The notes below the pieces were generated by a model. It was not told the origin of the DNA. It worked only from the letters and a program-made list of their open reading frames with translations, and did no database searches. Source: Sediminihaliea albiluteola (GTDB lineage Bacteria > Pseudomonadota > Gammaproteobacteria > Pseudomonadales > Halieaceae). From it: a stretch of DNA of 64,000 nt. Position 1 is the stretch's first letter. Each line of letters starts with the position of its first letter. Positions 29,028 to 39,594 of the stretch are shown here, piece after piece. A program made the translations under genes and the position numbers. The stretch covers positions 372,001 to 436,000 of the forward strand of contig NZ_JACFXU010000014.1 of assembly GCF_014077625.1 (NCBI RefSeq), given 5' to 3'.

Positions 29028-29309
29028 TCAGGCAGGTGTGCTGCTGCCGCCTGAGCTACTATTACTATCTGCCTTATTGGCAGTGCCATTGCCGCTCTCT
29101 GAGCTGCTGGCCAGGTTTCGTTTATTGCCGGTCTTGAAATCAGTCTCGTACCAGCCACTACCTTTGAGGCGAAACGCGGCGGCAGATACCTTTTTCTTCA
29201 ACTCGGGCTTCCCGCAAGCTTTACAGTCCACAAGCGGAGCATCACTGATCTTCTGCAGAGCCTCTAGCATTTCGCCACAGGCCTGGCACTGGTACTCATA
29301 AATGGGCAT
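29028..29309 (-). CDS. FmdB-family zinc-ribbon protein
   Basis: A 93-residue protein starting 'MPIYEYQCQACGEMLEALQK'. It has two CxxC pairs (CQAC at ~8-11 and CKAC at ~30-33) forming a zinc ribbon, followed by a disordered Ser/Asn/Gly tail. FmdB-like proteins were first noted as putative regulators of formamidase/amidase genes, and their true role is open. It sits just upstream of aspS, as in many Gammaproteobacteria, and is probably co-transcribed with it. Confidence 0.9.
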   Translation of the reverse strand: MPIYEYQCQACGEMLEALQKISDAPLVDCKACGKPELKKKVSAAAFRLKGSGWYETDFKTGNKRNLASSSESGNGTANKADSNSSSGGSSTPA

Positions 29310-29424
29310 GAGAGGGTCTCGCCAGTTAAACAGGGGTTTTAGACAGAATTCGCGGCGCGGATTTTACCCCATGCGCGAGCACAGGCCAAGGCACCCAGAA
29401 GATACGAAAATTTCGAGGAAAGCG

Positions 29425-29453
29425 AACTTCCGCGCCTTAGCGGCGCGGAAGTT
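29425..29453. terminator. Perfect 12-bp hairpin downstream of the HU-like gene
   Basis: AACTTCCGCGCC (29425-29436) and GGCGCGGAAGTT (29442-29453) form a perfect GC-rich stem with a 5-base loop. It lies 54 bp past the stop of the leftward HU-like gene. No long U tract follows on either strand, so it may be a weak terminator or an RNA 3'-end stabiliser rather than a classic terminator. Confidence 0.55.
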
Positions 29454-29506
29454 GAGGAGGCTATTGCGCGACCTAGTTCATGGGCGCGACTGTAGTAACA
29501 AAGCCC

Positions 29507-29905
29507 TTATGAGTCAGCAAACTCTTTCATCTTCTTCAGTGGGCGCACCTTCACTGCCACGCTAGCTGGCTTGGCTTTAAAGGTAGTCTCTTCACCAGTG
29601 AAGGGGTTGATGCCTTTGCGCGCCTTACGGGCGGGCTTCTTCACAGTGGTAATTTTCATCAAGCCAGGCAAGGTAAACTCACCAACAGAGCGTTTCTTGA
29701 TGCTGCGCTCAATCAATGTTTCCAGTTCGCCAAAGACCTCGCCCACCTGCTTTTTACTCAAACCGGTGTTCTCGGCAATAGTGCTGAGAATTTGGCTTTT
29801 GGTCATTTTCTCCTTTAAGGCTGTTACCTTCTTAGCCGGTGCTTTTTTCTCTGCAGCCTTTTTGGCTGGAGCCTTCTTCTTCGCTGCTGCTTTTTTGGTA
29901 GCCAT
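29507..29905 (-). CDS. HU-family DNA-binding protein with Lys/Ala-rich N-terminal arm
   Basis: 132 residues. The start I choose is the ATG at 29905 ('MATKKAAAKKKAPAKKAAEK'), with AAGG upstream; the frame stays open further 5' but has no ribosome site there. Residues 1-35 are a histone-H1-like Lys/Ala/Pro tail. Residues ~38-132 are an HU/IHF fold ('MTKSQILSTIAENTGLSKKQ', 'TLPGLMKITTVKKPARKARK', 'GINPFTGEETTFKAKPASVA'). It should bend and compact DNA. Such tailed HU proteins are known in several marine and other bacteria. It is divergent from proS. Confidence 0.9.
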   Translation of the reverse strand: MATKKAAAKKKAPAKKAAEKKAPAKKVTALKEKMTKSQILSTIAENTGLSKKQVGEVFGELETLIERSIKKRSVGEFTLPGLMKITTVKKPARKARKGINPFTGEETTFKAKPASVAVKVRPLKKMKEFADS

Positions 29906-30194
29906 GTTTTTATTCAACCTTCCTTCATCATGAATTGGACATGCAAAAAATCTTGACTGTCCGCCCCCAATACCGCGGAAATCAGTGCCGACGCCAAGCT
30001 CGAAAGAATGTATAAATGATGAAACGCTGTAATACAAGGGCTTTCAGCTGGCTTCCTGCAAATAAGCACTGTTTTTTTAGTTCTTAGCGCTACTTTGCAC
30101 TCTGCCAAGCTAGCAAAGCTGCGCCACGCTGTACCGAATTGTCGTTCGCACGTAAACTACGGGGCCCGCAAATTACTCAACTCTGGAAACACCG

Positions 30195-31907
30195 ATGCGT
30201 ACCAGTCAATATTTTATTGCCACCCAAAAGGAGACACCTGCAGACGCCGAAGTCATCAGCCACCAACTGATGCTGCGCGCTGGCCTGATCCGCAAACTGG
30301 CCGCAGGCCTCTACACTTGGCTGCCCCTAGGACTCAAAGTTTTGCGCAAAGTCGAGCAGATAGTGCGCGAAGAAATGAACAACTCCGGGGCTATAGAAGT
30401 GAGCATGCCCGTGATGCAACCTGCCGAGCTATGGCAGGAATCTGGCCGCTGGGAGCAGTACGGCCCTGAACTAGTGCGCCTTCTGGATCGCCACCAACGG
30501 GAATTCTGTCTCGGCCCGACCCACGAAGAAGTGATTACCGACCTGCTGCGCAATGAAGTAAAAAGTTATAAGCAGCTACCACTGAATATGTACCAGATAC
30601 AAACCAAAGTCCGCGACGAAATTCGTCCGCGCTTTGGCATTATGCGCTCCCGCGAGTTCATCATGAAAGATGCCTACTCTTTCCACGCCAACCAGGACTC
30701 CTTGGCTGAAACCTACCAAGCCATGCACCGCGCCTACAGCAACATATTTACTCGCCTCGGCTTAGACTTTAGACCCGTGATCGCCGATACCGGCAGCATT
30801 GGTGGCAGCGCCTCACATGAGTTCCACGTACTGGCAAACTCCGGTGAAGATGACATCGCTTTCAGCGACAGCAGTGATTACGCCGCCAACGTTGAAATGG
30901 CCGAGGCCATAGCACCCGCAGGTGAGCGCCCCGCGCCCGGCGCAGCAATGAGTGAAGTTGCCACCCCCGACCTTAAAACAATTGACGAAGTCGCTAACTA
31001 TCTCAATGTGGCGCCAGCACAAACCGTTAAAACCTTGATGGTAGCCGGTGAGAACGAAGGCGAATTAGTGGCCTTAGTGCTGCGCGGTGATCACCAGCTA
31101 AATGACATCAAAGCTGAGAAGCTCGAAGGGATCGCCAATCCCCTGCAAATGGCCGATGAAGCCGCCGTGCGCAAAGTCGCTGGTGCGGGCTTTGGCTCAC
31201 TGGGACCGGTCGGCTTGGAAGTGCCAGTCATCGTAGATCGCAGCGCGGCTCATTTAGCAGACTTCATTTGCGGCGCGAATAAAGATGGCTTCCACCTCAA
31301 ATCGGTTAACTGGGAGCGAGACTGCCCCCTGTCGCGGGTCGAAGATCTGCGCAATGTGGTCGAAGGTGACCCCAGCCCAGATGGCAAGGGCAAGCTATTA
31401 ATCAAGCGCGGCATCGAGGTGGGACATATATTCCAACTCGGTACTAAATACAGCGAAGCCATGAACGCCAATATACTCGATGAAAATGGCAAGAGTATTA
31501 CCATGATTATGGGCTGTTATGGCATTGGCGTTAGCCGCATAGTGGCCTCAGCTATCGAGCAAAACCACGACCAACACGGCATCACTTGGCCCATAGCGAT
31601 GGCGCCTTTTGAACTGGTTATTGTGCCTTTGAATATGCAGAAATCCGAAGCAGTTGCACAGTGTGCTCTCGAGCTCTACGAGGCCTTCCGCCAAGCTGGT
31701 GTGGACGTGCTGCTGGACGATCGCAACGAACGCCCCGGGGTTAAGTTTGCCGACATGGAACTGATTGGAATTCCACACCGCTTGGTCATTGGCGACCGCG
31801 CACTAGCTGATAATCAAGTAGAGTATAAGGGCCGCCAAGATGCCGACTCGGTGCTTTTGGATCGCTCAGAGGCTGTCGATAACATTCTGCAAAAGCTAGG
31901 GCACTAA
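30195..31907 (+). CDS. proS: Prolyl-tRNA synthetase (bacterial type, with editing domain)
   Basis: A 570-residue class II synthetase. It opens '[20 protein letters not shown]'. Motif 1/2 regions are '[20 protein letters not shown]' and '[20 protein letters not shown]'. The inserted Ala-tRNA-Pro editing domain (~225-400) contains '[21 protein letters not shown]'. The catalytic core resumes at '[19 protein letters not shown]', and the anticodon domain ends the protein. The length is standard (572 in E. coli). A lytic-transglycosylase gene starts five bases after the stop codon. Confidence 0.98.
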   Translation: MRTSQYFIATQKETPADAEVISHQLMLRAGLIRKLAAGLYTWLPLGLKVLRKVEQIVREEMNNSGAIEVSMPVMQPAELWQESGRWEQYGPELVRLLDRHQREFCLGPTHEEVITDLLRNEVKSYKQLPLNMYQIQTKVRDEIRPRFGIMRSREFIMKDAYSFHANQDSLAETYQAMHRAYSNIFTRLGLDFRPVIADTGSIGGSASHEFHVLANSGEDDIAFSDSSDYAANVEMAEAIAPAGERPAPGAAMSEVATPDLKTIDEVANYLNVAPAQTVKTLMVAGENEGELVALVLRGDHQLNDIKAEKLEGIANPLQMADEAAVRKVAGAGFGSLGPVGLEVPVIVDRSAAHLADFICGANKDGFHLKSVNWERDCPLSRVEDLRNVVEGDPSPDGKGKLLIKRGIEVGHIFQLGTKYSEAMNANILDENGKSITMIMGCYGIGVSRIVASAIEQNHDQHGITWPIAMAPFELVIVPLNMQKSEAVAQCALELYEAFRQAGVDVLLDDRNERPGVKFADMELIGIPHRLVIGDRALADNQVEYKGRQDADSVLLDRSEAVDNILQKLGH

Positions 31908-31912
31908 GCGCA

Positions 31913-32527
31913 GTGACAGCGAGGCGCTGGAGAGCAACACAGCTTCTTAACAGTCTAGTATTACTGTTTGCAGTGCTTGCTCCATCAGCGTCGGCACAGC
32001 ATGCGGATTCAGAGGAGCGCGCCCAATTGCGCGCCTTCCTCGACCGCACTATCAACAGCGCTGATAGCTTCCAAGATCGCTACGATGCCGAAGTTTGGCT
32101 AGTGGACATGTCCGCTAGGCTGAGCCCTTTCGTCAAAGACCCAGCCCAGCGGCTGGAAATTTTAAGACAGGTACACGCAGCGGCCTCACGCGCTGACTTA
32201 GCACCGGAGTTGGTGCTTGCGGTCATCGAGGTAGAGAGCCACTTCGACCGCTTCGCTGTCTCCTCCGCTGGCGCACAGGGCATGATGCAAGTGATGCCCT
32301 TTTGGAAAAATGAAATTGGCCGCCCCGATGACAACCTAACCCTCAACCTCACCAATCTCGAATACGGTTGTCGTATTTTGCAGTTTTATCTAGAGCGTGA
32401 AAAAGGTCATTTGCACCGTGCATTAGCCGCCTACAATGGCAGTAGTGGCAGTCGGCGCTACAGCAACAAAGTACAAGCCGCTTGGCAAAAACACTGGCGC
32501 ACTGCAGCACTCAATTGGGCACCTTAA
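31913..32527 (+). CDS. Lytic murein transglycosylase (SLT domain)
   Basis: A 204-residue periplasmic enzyme from a GTG at 31913. A signal peptide (RATQLLNSLVLLFAVLAPSA) ends near ASA-Q at ~32. The SLT domain (~95-200) shows the catalytic glutamate in 'VLAVIEVESHFDRFAVSSAG', then 'AQGMMQVMPFW' and 'ALAAYNGSSGSRRYSNKVQ', the family's closing motif. It cleaves glycan strands to 1,6-anhydro-muropeptides. It is five bases downstream of proS and probably co-transcribed. Confidence 0.9.
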   Translation: MTARRWRATQLLNSLVLLFAVLAPSASAQHADSEERAQLRAFLDRTINSADSFQDRYDAEVWLVDMSARLSPFVKDPAQRLEILRQVHAAASRADLAPELVLAVIEVESHFDRFAVSSAGAQGMMQVMPFWKNEIGRPDDNLTLNLTNLEYGCRILQFYLEREKGHLHRALAAYNGSSGSRRYSNKVQAAWQKHWRTAALNWAP

Positions 32528-32660
32528 AGCTAGTTGCCCAATTGCATTATGGCGATAGGACGGTTTGCTTAGCCCGCCTGTGCCACAGCTGCGTTTGACA
32601 TCATTCAGAGCGCTGATCAAGATGAAGCCTTAAAGCCGAGCGGGTCAACAATAAAAGCAA

Positions 32661-33527
32661 ATGAACGACATCAAGCAGCTGAACCGGTGGAACCGCGACC
32701 TGTCCCGGGCTATTGGCACGCTTGGTACTGAAGATTTTTTCCCCAGCCTTGTAGCGGCAATTCGCGGCCAAGTGCGTATCGATTTCCCCAAAGTCTGGCT
32801 CTTTCATCGCGACCTGCCACCCCGCCTGCTCTACCATGAACTTAGCGCTAGAGCGCAGCGTGCGCAGCTGCATCAATACACCAACGAATACTATCGCCAA
32901 GACCCTTTTTACCTCACCGCTATCAATCAGCCGCGCTCAAAGATCTATCGTTTGTCGCGCATTACCCACAACAAGCTCCACAAATCGCCCTACCACCAAG
33001 AGTACTATGCCGATACTGGCGCTGTGGACGAAGTGGCCTTTCTGGCCAAGCTTCAGGGCGATAACGTCATTGTGCTCAGCATAGCCCGCCGCGTCGACAG
33101 CGGCGCCTTCAGCGACGCTGACTATGAAACGCTCTACCTTCAGGCTGAACCTGTTTCTGAATTACTTAAAGCGCATAGCAAGCACAATGATTTTGCCATT
33201 AACAAACTGATCCAGCCTGGTATCAATCATCAAATTGACCTGGCCTTCAAAACATTTGGCTCATCCCTACTGTCACCGCGAGAAAAATCCGTATTAGAAA
33301 TGATGCTGCGCGGCTATAGCACTGAGCGCTCTGCCGAGAAGTTGCAAATCGCTGTAGAAACTCTGCGCCGCCATCGCAAAAGTATTTACCGCAAACTGGA
33401 CGTTAACTCTCAATCCGACCTTTTTTCCCTATTCATAAATGCCATGAGCTGTCTCGGTCAAGCCGCTGGGGATGACCCCCTGAGCGTCTACATGGCGCCT
33501 CTCCCAAAAGCCTTGTCTGAGGACTAA
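32661..33527 (+). CDS. LuxR-type transcriptional regulator with GAF-like N-terminus
   Basis: 288 residues. The C-terminal ~65 residues are a LuxR helix-turn-helix ('LSPREKSVLEMMLRGYSTER', 'LQIAVETLRRHRKSIYRKLD'). The N-terminal ~180 residues ('FPKVWLFHRDLPPRLLYHEL', 'LAKLQGDNVIVLSIARRVDS') have an alpha/beta GAF/PAS-like look. The conserved aromatic set of true acyl-homoserine-lactone pockets is not evident. There is no LuxI synthase nearby, so it is a solo regulator of unknown ligand. Its stop overlaps the convergent MATE gene by four bases. Confidence 0.85.
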   Translation: MNDIKQLNRWNRDLSRAIGTLGTEDFFPSLVAAIRGQVRIDFPKVWLFHRDLPPRLLYHELSARAQRAQLHQYTNEYYRQDPFYLTAINQPRSKIYRLSRITHNKLHKSPYHQEYYADTGAVDEVAFLAKLQGDNVIVLSIARRVDSGAFSDADYETLYLQAEPVSELLKAHSKHNDFAINKLIQPGINHQIDLAFKTFGSSLLSPREKSVLEMMLRGYSTERSAEKLQIAVETLRRHRKSIYRKLDVNSQSDLFSLFINAMSCLGQAAGDDPLSVYMAPLPKALSED

Positions 33528-34888
33528 TTCTGCGGCGCCACAAAGGCTTCCGGCAGGGGGCTGTAATCACGCTCAAGGCGCGCACTCAGAGCAAAGGCTG
33601 CGACCACCCCGAGCACACCGAACAACACCGTACTCAAGGCCTCACCCGCCAGCACTCCGCGTGCGCCATACCATTGGGCAGCAAAGTACACCGCTGGCAC
33701 AACACCCAGCAGCACCTTGGCAAAATTAAATGCTGTTGCCCAATGCGGATAATGCAAGTTATTAAAGCTGGCATTAGCAATGAACAAACAACCGGAAAAA
33801 AAGAAGGTCCACACCAGCCAATGACAGTAAAACAGAATCAAGTCAGCAGCCATTGGCTCAGCTGAAAAAGCCCTCACAATCCAAGCGCTGCTCAGCCATA
33901 ACAGCCCCCATACCAACAATACGTAAGTGGCATTAAACACCAGCGCACTGCGCAGCGTTTGCCGCACTCTGTTATAGAGACCGGCACCAGCATTTTGCGC
34001 AATAATTGGCCCCACCGCACCGGACAAGGCAAATACCGCCGCGAAGGCCACCGGACTTATCCGCCCCTGTATGGCTGCACCTGACACCGCAGCATCGCCA
34101 AACTGCGACATACTGCGCAGCACAAAACTGTTGCCAATCGGTGTGGCTAAATTGGTCAGCACTGCCGGCCCCGCGATCATTAACAAAGGCCTGAGATCGG
34201 CCCGAAACTCTTTAAAGGAACTGCGGCGCGGGAGACGGTGTATGTTATAAAGCGCCCGCCATGCAACTATTAGCACAGCCCAGCGAGCCAATACCGAAGC
34301 CGCAGCGGCGCCCTCCAAGCCCCAGCCAAAGGTTAAAATAAATAGCGGGTCCAACACCGCATTGACCCCGGAGCCGATCAGTGTCGCCCACATAGAACGC
34401 CGTGCATCACCAATCGCTCGCACCCCTGTCGCGGCGCTCATCCCCAGCACCATGATGGGGATATTAGGTAACATGATACTGCCGTAGCTATAGGCGTATT
34501 CCAGTGCTGGTCCAGAGGCGCCCAGCACCATCAACAAATCACGTAGAAAAAACCAAGCAACTAAACTAATCAGCGCAGATACTGCGAAGTTAAACACCAA
34601 GCCGTTACTGCAGTAGCGCCCCGCAAGATCTCTCTGATGGGCGCCCTCGGCCCGTGCCACTAGTGCGCCTAAGGCAATCTGCAGCCCGATACTGACGGAG
34701 ACCAAAAAGTAAATTAAAGTGCCGGCATAACCAACGGCTGCGACTAATGAGTGGTCGTCAAGTAGAGTCAGAAAATACATATCCACGAGGTCGACACCGA
34801 ACATGGCGATCAAGCCCGTGGCCGAGGCCCCAGTCATGGCCAGCACATGGCGCAAGGTGGAGCCGCGAGTGAATACTGCTTGAGTCAT
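33524..34888 (-). CDS. MATE-family efflux transporter
   Basis: A 454-residue membrane protein with about twelve helices in two homologous halves. Family features include 'LIYFLVSVSIGLQIALGALV' early, 'GDARRSMWATLIGSGVNAVL' after helix 5, and 'GPAVLTNLATPIGNSFVLRS' opening the second half. These are Na+- or H+-coupled exporters of cationic drugs or metabolites; the substrate is unknown. It converges on the LuxR gene, overlapping it by four bases. The start ATG at 34888 is followed directly by the N-terminal arm and helix 1. Confidence 0.92.
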   Translation of the reverse strand: MTQAVFTRGSTLRHVLAMTGASATGLIAMFGVDLVDMYFLTLLDDHSLVAAVGYAGTLIYFLVSVSIGLQIALGALVARAEGAHQRDLAGRYCSNGLVFNFAVSALISLVAWFFLRDLLMVLGASGPALEYAYSYGSIMLPNIPIMVLGMSAATGVRAIGDARRSMWATLIGSGVNAVLDPLFILTFGWGLEGAAAASVLARWAVLIVAWRALYNIHRLPRRSSFKEFRADLRPLLMIAGPAVLTNLATPIGNSFVLRSMSQFGDAAVSGAAIQGRISPVAFAAVFALSGAVGPIIAQNAGAGLYNRVRQTLRSALVFNATYVLLVWGLLWLSSAWIVRAFSAEPMAADLILFYCHWLVWTFFFSGCLFIANASFNNLHYPHWATAFNFAKVLLGVVPAVYFAAQWYGARGVLAGEALSTVLFGVLGVVAAFALSARLERDYSPLPEAFVAPQN

Positions 34889-35099
34889 CGAAGTCCCTAA
34901 GCCATGGATGAAGTAGACTGATAAACGCTGTCAAAGGCAGTGCGCATGATACTGCATTAGCAGCGCTGATAGGGGCTCTTGCGCAAGCCAAGGCTCGGCG
35001 CGATAGCACAAGCTGCAAACTTGATAAATTCCTCCACAAAGACATTTGTAGTCAAAAAAGTTACTATCCAAGTTCTATTTAAAGAGATTCGCATTGACG

Positions 35100-36272
35100 A
35101 TGAGCAAGAGCACCACCAAACCACCACTGATTAAGATCAATGCGGTTATATTTATTGGCCTGCCGCTAGCCGCACTGATACTCGTGCCCTACTGGGGGCT
35201 GCAGCACGGCTTCGACAGTTTCCAATGGCTGTGGGCCATTGCCTTTTTGTACCTCAATGGCATGTCCATCACCGGCGGTTACCATCGCCTATGGGCGCAC
35301 AAAGCCTATCAAGCACACCCGGCCCTGAAATGGTTCTTTGCTTTTTGGGGCGCCGGAGCACTGCAAAACAGTATTCTAATATGGGCCTCAGATCACCGCC
35401 GTCATCACCGTCACGTCGATGATGCTGAACATGACCCATACGCCGCCAGCCGCGGCCTTTGGTTCAGCCACATGGGCTGGATGCTGCGTGAATACGAGAG
35501 CGGCGTACCTGACTTTAGCAATGCCAAAGACTTACAGCGCGATCCTGTAGTGATGTGGCAGCACAAACACTATGTGGCACTAACACTGCTGATGAACTTA
35601 GGGCTGCCTATTTTACTAGGCGTTTGGCATGGCGACATTATTGGTACGCTGCTCTTAGTTGGCCTGCTGCGCCTAGTGATCAACCATCACTTCACCTTTT
35701 TTATTAATTCACTGGCTCACTTCTGGGGCAGCCGCCCTTACACTGAAAGCAATAGTGCCCGCGACAACGGCTTGCTGGCCTTTTTGACTTATGGCGAGGG
35801 CTACCACAACTACCACCATATCTTTCAAACTGACTACCGCAATGGCATTCGCTGGTGGCAATGGGATCCCACCAAGTGGATGATTAATCTCTGCGCTCGG
35901 GTCGGGCTGGCTCACAACTTGACACGGGTACCTAACTTTAAGGTTCAGCGAGCTCTATTAGACACTCAATTTCAGCGTGCACGCCAGAAGCTTGAACAGG
36001 CCGAAGATCGTGACACTTGGATGGACACTTTGGAGCGTGAATACCTGCTGTTTACCGAGTCCATTAATCAATGGCGAGAGTTGCAAAGCGAGCGCTATGA
36101 GCGCACCGTAGCAGACTTAGAAGACGCTATCGAAGAACGCAAAACTGCACTGCGTTTGAAATGGGAGCAAGCGGCCCTACGCAGCAAGCTCAAAGAACTT
36201 GAGTACTCCATGAAAATGCAGCGCAAGCGCCTATCTCTGCTGATGCAACAAGCACAGCTGCAAACTCGCTAA
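35100..36272 (+). CDS. Membrane acyl-CoA (delta-9) desaturase with C-terminal coiled coil
   Basis: About 390 residues. The three histidine boxes that hold the di-iron centre are present: '[12 protein letters not shown]' (HxxxxH), '[20 protein letters not shown]' (HxxHH) and '[20 protein letters not shown]' (HxxHH). Four membrane helices are grouped around them. It makes monounsaturated acyl chains for membrane fluidity. The last ~110 residues ('[19 protein letters not shown]', then '[20 protein letters not shown]') form a long charged coiled coil beyond the usual end. I use the ATG at 35100. A TTG two codons earlier has better spacing to GAG at 35083. It is 13 bp from the gpx gene. Confidence 0.93.
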   Translation: MSKSTTKPPLIKINAVIFIGLPLAALILVPYWGLQHGFDSFQWLWAIAFLYLNGMSITGGYHRLWAHKAYQAHPALKWFFAFWGAGALQNSILIWASDHRRHHRHVDDAEHDPYAASRGLWFSHMGWMLREYESGVPDFSNAKDLQRDPVVMWQHKHYVALTLLMNLGLPILLGVWHGDIIGTLLLVGLLRLVINHHFTFFINSLAHFWGSRPYTESNSARDNGLLAFLTYGEGYHNYHHIFQTDYRNGIRWWQWDPTKWMINLCARVGLAHNLTRVPNFKVQRALLDTQFQRARQKLEQAEDRDTWMDTLEREYLLFTESINQWRELQSERYERTVADLEDAIEERKTALRLKWEQAALRSKLKELEYSMKMQRKRLSLLMQQAQLQTR

Positions 36273-36285
36273 ACAAGGGACTACC

Positions 36286-36771
36286 ATGTCTGATTCCGTC
36301 TACGACTTTGTCTGCCAGTCACCAAACGGTGATAAGAAAGCCCTGAGAGACTATCAAGGAAAAGTGCTGCTGGTGGTCAATACTGCGTCAAAGTGCGGCT
36401 TTACGCCACAACTTGCCGGACTGGAAGCGCTGTATAAGAAGTACCATGAACGAGGCTTGGAAATCCTTGGCTTTCCTTGCAATCAGTTTGGTCAGCAGGA
36501 CCCTGGCAGCAACGACGAGATCATGGAGTTTTGCCAATTGAATTACGGTGTGAGCTTCCCGATGTTTGGCAAAATTGATGTCAACGGCAGCACTGCGGAC
36601 CCACTGTTCGCGCACCTAAAAAAGGCCGCGCCGGGCGCCTTAGGCTCAGAGCGCATTAAGTGGAACTTCACCAAGTTTCTGATCGATGGCTCAGGGCAGG
36701 TCAAGAAGCGCTACGCTCCGCTGACTAAACCTGAAGACATAGCCGATGATATCGAAGCTTTATTGAGCTGA
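36286..36771 (+). CDS. Glutathione peroxidase (Cys type)
   Basis: A 161-residue thioredoxin-fold peroxidase. The three catalytic blocks are '[20 protein letters not shown]' (cysteine in place of selenocysteine), '[19 protein letters not shown]' and '[20 protein letters not shown]' (Trp-Asn of the tetrad). It should reduce lipid or organic hydroperoxides, probably using thioredoxin since it is a Cys-type, monomer-like form. The pairing with an unsaturated-fatty-acid enzyme 13 bp upstream fits protection of new double bonds from peroxidation (inference). Its 3' end overlaps the convergent GGDEF gene by 12 bp. Confidence 0.95.
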   Translation: MSDSVYDFVCQSPNGDKKALRDYQGKVLLVVNTASKCGFTPQLAGLEALYKKYHERGLEILGFPCNQFGQQDPGSNDEIMEFCQLNYGVSFPMFGKIDVNGSTADPLFAHLKKAAPGALGSERIKWNFTKFLIDGSGQVKKRYAPLTKPEDIADDIEALLS

Positions 36772-37845
36772 GTTTACAAGGCTTAAACGCTGAGCGGGTT
36801 CTACATACTGCGTAGCAACACTGACCCAATTACGGCCCTGATCTTTAGCGCGATATAACTGCTCATCTGCGGCCTGTAGCAAAGCGTTTGGAGAGACCTC
36901 TCCGCGGGCCACAGCAAGACCTAAACTGACCGTAACTGCTAGTTGCGTATCACGCATTATGGCCTCAGCCACTGACAGGCGAATCTTTTCGGCGAGCACT
37001 CGAGCGCCGTCAATATCTGTGGCTGGGCAAATGATTAAAAACTCTTCTCCCCCCCAGCGGCCAACGCGATCCGTCTGGCGGACACAAGCGCGTAGCTCCT
37101 TGGCCAAACTCACTAATACCGTATCGCCATACAGATGCCCACGCTCATCATTGATCGCTTTAAAGTTATCGATATCCAGTAAGATCACTGCCGTGAACAG
37201 CTCTGCTCGACCTGCTTGGGCTAGCGTGTCCTGCAGAAACTCATCCAAACGCACCCGGTTCCACAGTCGGGTCAAGCGATCCGTTGACGCACTGTCCCGC
37301 AGTAATTGAAAGGCTTCGGTGCGAGACTTTTCATAGTGGCGAAAGATAAACCACTGGATAAGAATAACTTCACCGATGTTTAATACTGCCCCCACTGTCA
37401 GCTTGCCCAATTCCCACTCGTCTACGCCGCGCCAGAGATACAGCAGCACTGCCACAGCATAGAAGCCCGTAACATAGGAGCCCTGGCGCAAACCCAGCAG
37501 AAAAAAAGCGATTGGTGGTAACAATGTGAGCCACATCAGCGCATAGGCCGCCGCCTGCGTCAGGACTAGGAAGCCCCCTAACACCAACATCAGCACCGTG
37601 ATAATAATCCAACTGGCACGGTGGAACTGGCCTGTGACACGAGCGTAGTAATAGACTAGCGAGGCACTAACACAGCCGAAGATATCCAGAGCCGCTATAG
37701 GAAAGTGCTTGAAATACAGCAGGTTAGACAGAGCTAGCACCGCAAAGTAGCACGCCATAATAATTAGTGTGGCGTACAACATCGACACTTGGCGATAGCG
37801 TATATCGGTTTTGTTAATGCCGGGGTGCTTGGTTAGGCTTAACAC
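36760..37845 (-). CDS. Membrane diguanylate cyclase (GGDEF)
   Basis: About 361 residues. The N-terminal half has about six membrane helices (for example '[20 protein letters not shown]', '[20 protein letters not shown]'), a MASE-like sensory region. The C-terminal GGDEF domain (~190-350) carries '[20 protein letters not shown]', an RQTD inhibitory site and an active GGEEF motif. It makes c-di-GMP. I place the start at a GTG (37845) with AGAGG at 37856-37860; a TTG at 37878 is the furthest upstream option. It is the next gene after prfC on the minus strand. Confidence 0.88.
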   Translation of the reverse strand: MLSLTKHPGINKTDIRYRQVSMLYATLIIMACYFAVLALSNLLYFKHFPIAALDIFGCVSASLVYYYARVTGQFHRASWIIITVLMLVLGGFLVLTQAAAYALMWLTLLPPIAFFLLGLRQGSYVTGFYAVAVLLYLWRGVDEWELGKLTVGAVLNIGEVILIQWFIFRHYEKSRTEAFQLLRDSASTDRLTRLWNRVRLDEFLQDTLAQAGRAELFTAVILLDIDNFKAINDERGHLYGDTVLVSLAKELRACVRQTDRVGRWGGEEFLIICPATDIDGARVLAEKIRLSVAEAIMRDTQLAVTVSLGLAVARGEVSPNALLQAADEQLYRAKDQGRNWVSVATQYVEPAQRLSLVNSAQ

Positions 37846-37883
37846 TGTTACAGTACCTCTTTCACAGCCCCCGGCCAATAGCC

Positions 37884-39461
37884 TTAATGTTCGCGTGTTG
37901 CACGGAACTCTATATCCGGCCAGCGCTCCTCCATTAAGGCTAAGTTTACGCGGGTTGGGGCTAAGTAGGTTAGGTGGCCACCGCCATCAATCGATAACTG
38001 ATCTGCCGCTTTTTTACGAAACTCATCCAGCTTTCTAGCATCATCGCATGTTACCCATCGTGCCGTATAGACGCTGACGGGCTCATAGATAGCCTCCACC
38101 TTATATTCATCCTGCAGGCGATAAGACACCACATCAAACTGCAACTGCCCTACGGCACCAACAATAATATCAGTGGAACTAATCGGTACAAAAACTTGTG
38201 TCGAGCCCTCTTCAGATAGTTGCTGTAAGCCTTTTTGTAGCTGCTTTGATTTCATTGGATCGCGCAGGCGAATCCGGCGAAACAGTTCTGGGGCAAAATG
38301 CGGTATGCCAGTGAACTGCAGGTCTTCACCTTCGGTAAAGGTATCACCAATTTGGATAGTGCCGTGATTATGCAAACCGATAATATCGCCCGACACAGCC
38401 TCCTCTACCAGCACCCGATCACCGGCCTTAAAGGTCACCGCATCGGCAATTTTTATATCCTTGCCGATCCGGGTGTGACGCATTTTCATGCCCTTGGTAT
38501 AACGCCCCGAGCAAACCCTCAAAAACGCAATTCGATCTCTATGGCGGGGATCCATATTGGCCTGAATTTTGAAGACAAAACCGCTAAAGCTCTCTTCAGT
38601 AGCTTGTACCGTACGGGTAGTGGCATCCCGATCAAGCGGCGCTGGCGCCCATTTCACGAAGTCGTCCAGCATTTCACGAACACCAAAATTACCCAGCGCA
38701 GTACCAAAAAACACCGGACTTAATTTGCCCGCCAAAAAGGGTTCGAGCTCAAAGCTGTGACTCGCGCCGCGTACCAGCTCAATCTCGTCAACAAAATCAT
38801 CGTAGTCTTCACCGAGGAGTTCCCGAGCTTCAGGGGAGTCCAGGCCCTCAATGATGCGCTCGTCAGGCAGCATGCTGCCTTTACCCGGTGTGTACTGGTG
38901 AATGACATCGCTGTACAAGTTGTACACGCCCTTAAACAAAGCCCCCATACCAATAGGCCAATTAATCGGCGCGCCCTCGATATCCAGTACCTCTTCAATT
39001 TCGTCGAGCAGCTCAATGGGGTCGCGAATATCGCGATCCATTTTGTTAACGAAACTGAAAATAGGGGTATCGCGCAGACGAGTCACATTCATCAACTTGA
39101 TGGTGCGCTCCTCGACACCCTTAGCGCCATCGATCACCATCAGGGCTGAGTCAACAGCTGTTAGCGTGCGATAAGTATCTTCCGAGAAGTCTTCATGCCC
39201 TGGCGTATCCAGCAAGTTCACGGTGCGGCCATGATAGGGGAACTGCATGACTGATGAGGTCACAGAAATACCCCGCTCCTGCTCCATGGTCATCCAGTCA
39301 GAAGTCGCATGGGGGCCTTTTTTTCCTTTTACCGTACCAGCGACCTGAATAGCCTGCCCCAGTAACAAGAGCTTTTCGGTAATAGTGGTCTTACCCGCAT
39401 CGGGGTGAGAGATAATGGCGAAGGTTCGACGCGCAGAAATGTCTTTTTTAAGATCGGGCAT
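37884..39461 (-). CDS. prfC: Peptide chain release factor 3
   Basis: A 525-residue translational GTPase. The G-domain motifs are '[20 protein letters not shown]' (G1), '[18 protein letters not shown]' (G2), '[20 protein letters not shown]' (G3) and '[13 protein letters not shown]' (G4). The length matches E. coli RF3 (529). It recycles RF1/RF2 after termination. The gene stands alone upstream of the GGDEF gene, and its promoter side (39462-39594) abuts the 3' end of the Lrp-type gene. Confidence 0.97.
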   Translation of the reverse strand: MPDLKKDISARRTFAIISHPDAGKTTITEKLLLLGQAIQVAGTVKGKKGPHATSDWMTMEQERGISVTSSVMQFPYHGRTVNLLDTPGHEDFSEDTYRTLTAVDSALMVIDGAKGVEERTIKLMNVTRLRDTPIFSFVNKMDRDIRDPIELLDEIEEVLDIEGAPINWPIGMGALFKGVYNLYSDVIHQYTPGKGSMLPDERIIEGLDSPEARELLGEDYDDFVDEIELVRGASHSFELEPFLAGKLSPVFFGTALGNFGVREMLDDFVKWAPAPLDRDATTRTVQATEESFSGFVFKIQANMDPRHRDRIAFLRVCSGRYTKGMKMRHTRIGKDIKIADAVTFKAGDRVLVEEAVSGDIIGLHNHGTIQIGDTFTEGEDLQFTGIPHFAPELFRRIRLRDPMKSKQLQKGLQQLSEEGSTQVFVPISSTDIIVGAVGQLQFDVVSYRLQDEYKVEAIYEPVSVYTARWVTCDDARKLDEFRKKAADQLSIDGGGHLTYLAPTRVNLALMEERWPDIEFRATREH

Positions 39462-39594
39462 GAATTAAACCGAGGGTGAAAAAGCGCAAATTATACGCGC
39501 TTTAGACGCTCGGCGCAGGCTTGCTCGATAGCTGAATAATCACACTCGAGAGTTTGCCCCTGGCATGACTTCGCTTAGCCCTTATGCGATTAAG

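Noticed and set aside
32661-33527. Quorum-sensing LuxR with acyl-homoserine-lactone pocket
   Set aside because: The conserved ligand-pocket aromatics are not evident and there is no luxI gene in the window.
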